6,588 nucleotides of DNA. Origin: Marinilabiliales bacterium. GTDB taxonomy: Bacteria > Bacteroidota > Bacteroidia > Bacteroidales > F082. The position numbers and the translations under genes were made by a program. Position 1 is the stretch's first letter; each line of letters starts with the position of its first letter. Shown here piece by piece: positions 1-5,127 of the stretch. Where the stretch lies: the NCBI GenBank assembly GCA_002869465.1, contig PKSW01000141.1, forward strand, positions 1 through 6,588. The letters are read 5' to 3'. The notes under the pieces are model-generated. The model saw only the letters and a program-made list of their open reading frames with translations, ran no database searches and was not told the origin of the DNA.

Positions 1-161
1 ACTTTTTCAAGATCTCCCTCGTTTTGCAAACCTTCCACATAAGCCGTCTGGATTACATCCATAATAGCTTGCTGATCTTCAGAAACGAACTCCTGCGCAT
101 GGCTTATATTTGAAAATATTAAACCACAGCTTAACGATATAATCACAATAATTGTTTTCAT
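1..161 (-). CDS. Secreted NTF2-like / putative lumazine-binding family protein (5' part only)
   Basis: The minus strand encodes 53 full codons from an ATG at 161-159 and stays open to the left edge, so the C-terminal part is missing. Residues 1-22 look like a signal peptide: Lys2, a hydrophobic stretch (IIVIISLSCGLIF) and a Ser-His-Ala end, with cleavage likely after Ala22, before Gln23-Glu24. The mature start contains DQQAIMDVIQTAYVEGLQNE. This resembles the first helix of small Bacteroidota SnoaL/NTF2-fold proteins annotated as putative lumazine-binding; the resemblance is from memory, not a search. That fold binds small ligands, but the role of these secreted members is not established. 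The start is supported by the signal peptide and by an A-rich leader (CTTTAAAGA) without a Shine-Dalgarno. The gene lies 57 bases after the MFS gene on the same strand and has its own promoter-like box, so it may be transcribed alone or by read-through. Family call moderately sure; function unknown. Confidence 0.72.
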   Translation of the reverse strand, partial: MKTIIVIISLSCGLIFSNISHAQEFVSEDQQAIMDVIQTAYVEGLQNEGDLEK

Positions 162-187
162 TCTTTAAAGATTTATAATTTTTGTAT

Positions 188-195
188 CAAAGTTA
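188..195 (-). promoter_or_regulatory. Bacteroidota -7 promoter box for the secreted protein gene
   Basis: Read on the minus strand this is TAACTTTG, an exact match to the TAnnTTTG -7 consensus of the Bacteroidota primary sigma factor. It lies 26 bases before the ATG at 161, giving a short leader of about 20 bases. A clear -33 TTG is not visible at the usual distance; the sequence there runs GGACTGTTCC. The box lies in the 57-base gap after the MFS stop, where no terminator hairpin is seen, so independent transcription and read-through are both possible. Confidence 0.5.
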
Positions 196-218
196 ATCAT
201 GAAAACCGGAACAGTCCA

Positions 219-1577
219 TTAATTTTTATTGAGCGGCAATTCAACCCCATAATGGTTCTTTCTATTTTCACGTTTAAGCAACAAGGCAAACAATAGCCCG
301 ATGAGTCCAAGGGTGGTGAACATGATCATCGTTCCAGTGTAATTAAGCGTTTCGGGATTTCCCGGATTTGTTTTATCCAGAATGATCCCTGCCAGGATTG
401 GTATGCCCCATAAGCCCAGGTTTTGAATGGAATACATCAAGCCATATGCTGTGCCGATTTCCTTATCCTTTACAAGTTTAACCATAGATGGCCACATAGC
501 AGCGGGCACAAGTGAAAAAGCGACTCCGAGCAACAGCATGGGCAAATACGGGGGGAAACCTGTAAAAGTAAATACCAGGTGAACTACAAAAAGAGCCAGT
601 GATCCAAAAATCATAGCTGTTGCTGCTTTTCCTTTCCTATCAATCAAAAATCCAAATAATGGCGTGAAGATCAGCGTTCCCAATGGTAGAAGCGATGCTA
701 TTTGTCCACTTTTTTCATACGTCATTCCAAATTTATGATAAAAGAAATCAGGTGCAAAGGCCATGAATGGAAATACAGCTGAATAAAAAGCAACGCATAT
801 CAATGCAATATAAATATAGGCCCGATTGGTAAATAAATCCAGCAGATCTTTTATTCTGAAGGGTTCTATTTTAGCTGCTACTGTTGTTTTAGCAGCATTT
901 CTATCGAATTTGAGGTCGAATAACATATATACTATAAAAGCCAATAAGCCGGTTAATACCAAAACAGCTGCCAACCAGATGGCTGTTGTCAGATGTGCTC
1001 CTCCTTCGGCAACTACTGGTGATATTTGTAAGGCTGCAAAAGTCCCAAACCTGCCAAATCCTACTTTTAGTCCGAATGCCAGCGCCAAATCTTTTCCTTT
1101 AAACCATTTTACTAGGATTTTACTAACAACAACAATAGATGTTTCGGCCCCAAGACCAAAAAAGAACCTGCCCAACAGCATCATTTTAAGTTCGGGTGAA
1201 TAATTGGGCAGTATGGATTGCATAAATGAATAACCCCATCCACCAGCCCTGTAGCCATCTGATGCACCATAGGCTGTTAACAAAGCCCCGAAAGCCATAA
1301 AAAAAACAAACACGAAACCTGTTCTGCGTATGCCTAATTTATCCAGAATAATGCCTCCGATTACGGCCATTAGCAGGAAAGTATTCGGAATGGAATAAAA
1401 AGACACAAACAGTCCGTAATCAGTGTTCGAGAAACCAAACTCTTTCGTCATTAAGTCTTTTAAGGTGGAAAAGGCATCGTAGAAATAATAATTTACCGAA
1501 AGAATAAATCCAACCAGGATGAGCACTCCCCAGCGTGCGACCGGAGAATCATTAAGCGTTCTTTTTATCGTATTCAT
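219..1577 (-). CDS. MFS transporter, MFSD1-like (possible dipeptide or small-solute carrier)
   Basis: A 452-residue inner-membrane carrier of the major facilitator superfamily with 12 likely helices, at about 16-34, 53-78, 86-104, 131-154, 164-184, 197-220, 252-275, 291-313, 319-340, 344-367, 375-400 and 413-434. MFS loop signatures are present: GGIILDKLGIRR after helix 2 and GFLIDRKGK after helix 8, with a charged central loop at 221-250. Several segments resemble animal MFSD1 as I remember it: GRFFFGLGAE (136-145), KWFKGKDLALAFG (157-169), VFPF (268-271) followed by FF..KFG, and GTAYGLMYSIQNLGL (375-389). Mammalian MFSD1 exports dipeptides from lysosomes; the substrate of bacterial relatives is not settled. 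No lysosomal-type targeting is relevant here. The gene is divergent from a secreted dipeptidyl-peptidase, which makes dipeptide uptake a reasonable guess. The ATG at 1577 is followed by a short cytoplasmic N-terminus, and the protein is full length. Superfamily call is secure, MFSD1 affinity fairly so, substrate unproven. Confidence 0.88.
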   Translation of the reverse strand: MNTIKRTLNDSPVARWGVLILVGFILSVNYYFYDAFSTLKDLMTKEFGFSNTDYGLFVSFYSIPNTFLLMAVIGGIILDKLGIRRTGFVFVFFMAFGALLTAYGASDGYRAGGWGYSFMQSILPNYSPELKMMLLGRFFFGLGAETSIVVVSKILVKWFKGKDLALAFGLKVGFGRFGTFAALQISPVVAEGGAHLTTAIWLAAVLVLTGLLAFIVYMLFDLKFDRNAAKTTVAAKIEPFRIKDLLDLFTNRAYIYIALICVAFYSAVFPFMAFAPDFFYHKFGMTYEKSGQIASLLPLGTLIFTPLFGFLIDRKGKAATAMIFGSLALFVVHLVFTFTGFPPYLPMLLLGVAFSLVPAAMWPSMVKLVKDKEIGTAYGLMYSIQNLGLWGIPILAGIILDKTNPGNPETLNYTGTMIMFTTLGLIGLLFALLLKRENRKNHYGVELPLNKN

Positions 1578-1807
1578 GGTGCATATTAAAACGGGCTAAA
1601 ATACGACATCCATAAAAACAAAAACAGGCAAACAAACTAATGTCTACCTGCCGCTTGCTTTGTATTCTTTCAAATCAAGGCCCCTACAGCCTGTCATTGT
1701 TAACCTAGACTTGAAAAATTGTTCAGCTCAAGCACAGTGCCTATTTTTAATAGCAACGCTAAGAAGACTAGTGTGGAGTAAGAAGATACTTAATCGATTT
1801 CCCTGAT

Positions 1808-1831
1808 AAAATAACCCAATTTGGTTATTTT
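1808..1831. promoter_or_regulatory. Perfect inverted repeat, possible operator or weak terminator
   Basis: The arms AAAATAACC (1808-1816) and GGTTATTTT (1823-1831) are exact reverse complements around the 6-base spacer CAATTT. On the plus strand the right arm runs into a stretch of six T (1828-1833), so a plus-strand transcript would end in an AU-rich hairpin plus U-tract. There is no known plus-strand gene upstream for it to terminate. It could instead be a dyad operator midway between the two divergent genes, or chance in AT-rich DNA. The symmetry is seen; the function is a guess. Confidence 0.4.
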
Positions 1832-1880
1832 TTAATACCTGTAAAGATAGTATTGTAATCTTCTATTTTCTACTCATTAT

Positions 1881-1912
1881 TTAACAAGAAGTTAACAAAT
1901 CATGGTTAATAA
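1881..1912 (+). repeat. Three short TTAAYAA direct repeats
   Basis: TTAACAA occurs at 1881-1887 and 1892-1898, and TTAATAA at 1906-1912. The first two starts are 11 bases apart, about one helical turn, and the third follows after 14. Repeats phased this way are typical of binding sites for OmpR/PhoB-class response regulators. The motif is short and the region AT-rich, so chance is a serious alternative. Confidence 0.25.
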
Positions 1913-2066
1913 CGTTCCTTAAACTTTTACTCGCATATCTTACAAAAACTTGTAGAATAAACTATTATTTTCGCTCTTTCAACAGTGTTCATTTTTATTT
2001 CCAGCATGTTCAAAACTGTACACACACGAAAAATATGCTTAAGATATTCTTTATCAATGTATTGTA

Positions 2067-2097
2067 TGTGTTATAATTATAATTCTTGGTATGTTTT
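2067..2097 (+). promoter_or_regulatory. Candidate promoter of the S46 peptidase gene
   Basis: TGTG at 2067-2070 (3 of 4 to the TTTG -33 element) is followed after 19 bases by TATGTTTT at 2090-2097 (7 of 8 to the TAnnTTTG -7 box). The spacing is that expected for Bacteroidota promoters. Transcription would begin near 2103, leaving a leader of about 33 A-rich bases before the ATG at 2136. The spacer contains the AT palindrome TTATAATTATAA (2071-2082). A second 7-of-8 box, TATTTTCG at 1966-1973, has no well-spaced -33 element. Confidence 0.35.
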
Positions 2098-2135
2098 ATG
2101 TTAGATAAACGCAAATTAATTTTAAAAAAGAAAAA

Positions 2136-4439
2136 ATGAAAAAGATTGCCATTTTATTTGTTGTATTATTTACATTGCAGGGTATTCAGCTGAAGGCCGA
2201 TGAAGGCATGTGGTTGCCCATGTTTATTGATCGCCTGAACTATACTGATATGCAAAAACTCGGTTTGCAGCTAACGGCTGAGGAAGTATACAGCGTAAAC
2301 AATTCCAGCCTTAAAGATGCTATTGTCGGTTTGTCGAACAACCCTAAACCAAGAGGTTTTTTCTGCACTGCCGAAATCGTATCATCAGAAGGGCTTTTAT
2401 TTACTAACCACCATTGCGGATATGATGCCATCCAAAAGCACAGCTCAGTTGAACACGACTACCTGGCCGATGGATTTTGGGCAATGAGCCGCTCCGAAGA
2501 ACTCCCGAATGAAGATCTCACCGCCTCCATATTGGTAAGGATGGAAGATATAACCGACAGCATCATCCCACAGTTAAACGATACGATGAGCTATTCGGAA
2601 AGAAAAGAAATTGCTGATATGATCATTAAGCGAATGACCAAAGCAAATTCAGAGGACGGAAAATACAATGTGGTTATAAAAAGTTTTTTTGAAGACAACG
2701 AATATTATATGTTCATTTACCAGGTTTATAAAGATGTTCGACTTGTAGGCGCACCTCCTTCATCAATTGGTAAATATGGCGGCGATACCGACAACTGGAT
2801 GTGGCCAAGGCATACTGGTGACTTTTCTATTTTCAGGATTTATACGGCTCCTGACGGTTCCCCTGCTGAATACGCTATTGAAAATATCCCCCTCAAACCA
2901 AAACATTACCTACCTATTTCACTTGATGGTGTTGAGAAAGGTGACTTCGCTATGATATGGGGATTCCCGGGAGGAACTGAAAGAGCACAGACTTCTTACG
3001 GTGTTCAGTTTAAAATGGACTACTATTATCCACCTATCATAGAAGCTTTTGGTGAAAAACTTTCCGCATGGAAAATACACATGAATGAAAACAAAGAAGT
3101 AAAAATTAAATATGCTACAAACTACGCGCAAATAGCCAATAGCTGGAAATATTTGATTGGCCAGGTACAAGGCGTAAATAATCTGGATGTGATCGGTGAA
3201 AAGCAGGCATTTGAAAAAAGATTTACTGATTGGGTTAATGAAAACGAAGACAGGAAAGAAAGATACGGTTCCCTGCTAACCGATATAAATTCGATTTATG
3301 AGCAACGTGAAAAAGGTATTCAGCCACTTATTTATGCCAGCTTAACAGGCATTGGAGGTGCCGAAATTATTTCATACGCCCAGGAGTTCTCTGGTTTACA
3401 ATCGTTATTGCAACAATATAAAGAAGAGAAGGATAAAGATAAAAAAGCCAAAAAAATGGAACAGATCAACAAGGCTGCTGCGGGTTTGATAGCTGCAGCC
3501 CCTGAACATTTTAAAAATTATGATAAAGCTACCGACCAGGATGTATTTGCAGTGATGACAGATTTGTACAGTCAAAAACTTGCTGCTGAATATCAGCCGG
3601 AGTATCTGACCAAAATGCTCTCAAAGTTTGACAATGATTATGATGCATTCGCCGCATATGTCTTTAATGAATCGTTCCTGGCCGATCAGGATAAAGTGAT
3701 TGCTTATCTCGAAAAACCTAATCTGAAGGAAATAAATAAAGATCCTGCTTTTACACTCATGCAGGGTTTTATGCAGGAAATGATGGAAGCTTCAGCCAAT
3801 TATGAAAAAAGCGGTGATGAAATGGAAACCGCTGAACGTCTCTACATGGAGGCCGTAAGAAAAATGGAAAGCGATAAAATATTCTATCCTGATGCCAATT
3901 CCACCTTACGATTTTCATATGGAACAGTGCAGGATTATTACCCAAAAGATGCGGTCAGCTATGATTATGTAACGCATCTGAGCGGGTTAATTGATAAGGA
4001 AGATCCGGATAACGATGAATTCATTGTACCCGAAAAACTCAAAGAACTTTACGAACTCAAAGATTATGGCCCTTACGCCAATGAAGATGGCAGGCTTGTC
4101 GTTTGTTTTCTTACCAATAACGACATCACTGGAGGTAACTCCGGCTCCCCGGTGGTGAATGGCAAAGGCGAATTGATCGGTCTTGCTTTTGACGGAAACT
4201 GGGAAGCAATGAGCAGCGATATTGCTTTTGCCCCCAACATGCAACGTACTATAGTCGTCGACTCAAGATATGTATTATTTATTATTGACAAATTTGCCGG
4301 TGCCGGACACCTGGTTGATGAACTTACCATTCATAAAACAGTTCCGCAGCCCAGCAGAACTGAAGTATTTGAAACGGTAGAACTCAATATTTCAGATAAT
4401 GAAAAAGAAGTGTCAGTTGAGGTGGTAAGCGGAAATTAA
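2136..4439 (+). CDS. dpp7: Secreted S46 family dipeptidyl-peptidase, DPP7-type
   Basis: A 767-residue serine exopeptidase expected to remove dipeptides from peptide N-termini in the periplasm. Residues 1-21 form a signal peptide (Lys2-Lys3, hydrophobic core, QLKA end); the mature protein would start DEGMWLP, typical of S46 enzymes. The chymotrypsin-like catalytic domain is split by a long helical domain, roughly residues 290-600. The triad is intact: His93 in TNHHCGYD, Asp229 in RHTGDFSIF and Ser669 in GGNSGSP. Asn220-Trp221, Asn335 and Asp686 match, at consistent offsets, residues that hold the substrate amino terminus in characterised S46 enzymes (numbering from memory). Gly687, 18 residues after Ser669, is the DPP7/DPP BII state; DPP11 has Arg there and prefers Asp/Glu. 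Preference for hydrophobic residues at the second position is therefore inferred. It is somewhat longer than the roughly 710-720 residues of known members, mainly through insertions and an acidic C-terminal tail (about 730-767). An A-rich leader precedes the ATG; a terminator follows. Confidence 0.95.
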   Translation: MKKIAILFVVLFTLQGIQLKADEGMWLPMFIDRLNYTDMQKLGLQLTAEEVYSVNNSSLKDAIVGLSNNPKPRGFFCTAEIVSSEGLLFTNHHCGYDAIQKHSSVEHDYLADGFWAMSRSEELPNEDLTASILVRMEDITDSIIPQLNDTMSYSERKEIADMIIKRMTKANSEDGKYNVVIKSFFEDNEYYMFIYQVYKDVRLVGAPPSSIGKYGGDTDNWMWPRHTGDFSIFRIYTAPDGSPAEYAIENIPLKPKHYLPISLDGVEKGDFAMIWGFPGGTERAQTSYGVQFKMDYYYPPIIEAFGEKLSAWKIHMNENKEVKIKYATNYAQIANSWKYLIGQVQGVNNLDVIGEKQAFEKRFTDWVNENEDRKERYGSLLTDINSIYEQREKGIQPLIYASLTGIGGAEIISYAQEFSGLQSLLQQYKEEKDKDKKAKKMEQINKAAAGLIAAAPEHFKNYDKATDQDVFAVMTDLYSQKLAAEYQPEYLTKMLSKFDNDYDAFAAYVFNESFLADQDKVIAYLEKPNLKEINKDPAFTLMQGFMQEMMEASANYEKSGDEMETAERLYMEAVRKMESDKIFYPDANSTLRFSYGTVQDYYPKDAVSYDYVTHLSGLIDKEDPDNDEFIVPEKLKELYELKDYGPYANEDGRLVVCFLTNNDITGGNSGSPVVNGKGELIGLAFDGNWEAMSSDIAFAPNMQRTIVVDSRYVLFIIDKFAGAGHLVDELTIHKTVPQPSRTEVFETVELNISDNEKEVSVEVVSGN

Positions 4440-4456
4440 AAAAAACTAAAATCTGG

Positions 4457-4490
4457 AGCGGCTTAAGGTTTTCTTTAGGCTGCTTTTTTT
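4457..4490 (+). terminator. Rho-independent terminator of the peptidase gene, possibly bidirectional
   Basis: The arms AGCGGCTTAA (4457-4466) and TTAGGCTGCT (4475-4484) form a 10-pair stem with two G-U wobbles in the plus-strand RNA, closed by an 8-base loop and followed by seven T (4484-4490). It begins 18 bases after the peptidase stop. The T-tract runs into the stop codon (4489-4491) of the convergent exporter gene. Read on the minus strand, the same hairpin follows that stop directly and a run of eight T lies about 11 bases further on (4438-4445), so it may weakly terminate the opposite transcript as well. Confidence 0.8.
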
Positions 4491-5118
4491 ATACTTCAAA
4501 AAATAACCTGATGATTAAAAACACGCCAAATGCGATCAGTCCGATACCTGCAACTTTATTGATCCACCCCAGGAATTTCACATTGATAAGCTCTCTGAAC
4601 CTGGAAGCTGCATAGGTTTTAAAAACGTCCGTTAAAAAAACAATGGATAGTGCGGTACCAAAAAATCTGATTAAAGATGGTGTGTCTGCCTGAAAACGGG
4701 CTGTTAAACCAACCACAATGCCCAGCCAAAAAATCCAGACGAAGGGATTTACAAAATTGAGGAGAAATCCTTTACCCATAAATTCCAGCGGATGCGGTTT
4801 TTTAATGTTTTGTTCCTCTTCAAAATGATTAAGGGCAGGTTTTCTGCGATAGGTAAATATCCCGAATGCAATTAAAAGGCTGCCACCGATGATCCCCACC
4901 CAAGTATAGCTGCCCATATTTACCATCGCCTGTGTTGTTCCCATGAGCGATAACACAACAATTACCAGGTCGTTGATGATGATGCCCACGGCAAGTAAGA
5001 AACCCGCCCAGAACCCCCTGTATATGCCCGTTTGAATTAGGGCAAAAAAAGCAGGGCCGAAACCAAACAAAAATGCAAGCGAGAATCCGAGTATGGCACC
5101 TTCAATGACGGCATTCAT
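4489..5118 (-). CDS. LysE/RhtB-family exporter
   Basis: A 209-residue inner-membrane protein with six likely helices, at about 6-26, 37-58, 70-90, 116-139, 148-170 and 184-206, the size and layout of LysE/RhtB exporters. Family features include the Gly-Pro in the first helix (FGFGPAFFALIQTGIYRG, 18-35), an Asn-Asp in helix 2 (ND, 49-50) and the LLNFVNPFVWIFW stretch (119-131) at helix 4, matching the conserved N-P-K/N-P-x region. A charged loop with RRK and EEEQ (91-110) separates the halves. Characterised members export amino acids such as lysine, threonine or homoserine by proton antiport; the substrate here cannot be read from sequence. It starts 9 bases after the GH3 stop on the same strand, with no promoter between, so it is almost certainly co-transcribed and its cargo may be tied to the GH3 product. 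No Shine-Dalgarno is visible before the ATG, as is usual in Bacteroidota. Confidence 0.9.
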   Translation of the reverse strand: MNAVIEGAILGFSLAFLFGFGPAFFALIQTGIYRGFWAGFLLAVGIIINDLVIVVLSLMGTTQAMVNMGSYTWVGIIGGSLLIAFGIFTYRRKPALNHFEEEQNIKKPHPLEFMGKGFLLNFVNPFVWIFWLGIVVGLTARFQADTPSLIRFFGTALSIVFLTDVFKTYAASRFRELINVKFLGWINKVAGIGLIAFGVFLIIRLFFEV

Positions 5119-5127
5119 TGGCTAATA

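Larger units (their letters stand above)
1578..2135. other. Divergent intergenic region, 558 bases, AT-rich, no gene seen
   Basis: This gap separates the start of the MFS gene (minus) from the start of the peptidase gene (plus) and must hold both promoters. I see no tRNA, no other structured RNA and no convincing coding sequence. On the MFS side, TATTTTAG (minus, 1596-1603) matches 7 of 8 positions of TAnnTTTG, but without a well-placed -33 element. On the peptidase side a better candidate lies at 2067-2097. In between are a perfect 9-base inverted repeat (1808-1831), three TTAAYAA repeats (1881-1912) and a 12-base AT-only palindrome (2071-2082). The length is large for two simple promoters, so binding of a regulator or a small RNA is possible, but nothing seen proves either. 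Confidence 0.6.

Noticed and set aside
826..1203. 125-codon plus-strand open frame
   Set aside because: It lies wholly antisense to the MFS gene, whose protein is clearly conserved; the translation has no recognisable domain. It is a shadow frame.
1640..1708. 22-codon plus-strand frame in the long intergenic region, starting MSTCRLLCIL
   Set aside because: It is very short, lacks a promoter or a convincing leader, and such frames are expected by chance in this much non-coding DNA.
1741..1753. Small hairpin CTATT-TTT-AATAG
   Set aside because: Five AT-rich pairs with a three-base loop and no T-tract are too weak to call a terminator or RNA element.
2071..2082. Perfect 12-base palindrome TTATAATTATAA
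   Set aside because: It is made only of A and T in a very AT-rich stretch inside a promoter spacer, so chance is likely; noted only within the promoter entry.
2919..3170. Minus-strand open frame inside the peptidase gene (and similar ones at 2240-2431, 3987-4244 and 4073-4330)
   Set aside because: Each is antisense to conserved S46 coding sequence and its translation resembles no known family.
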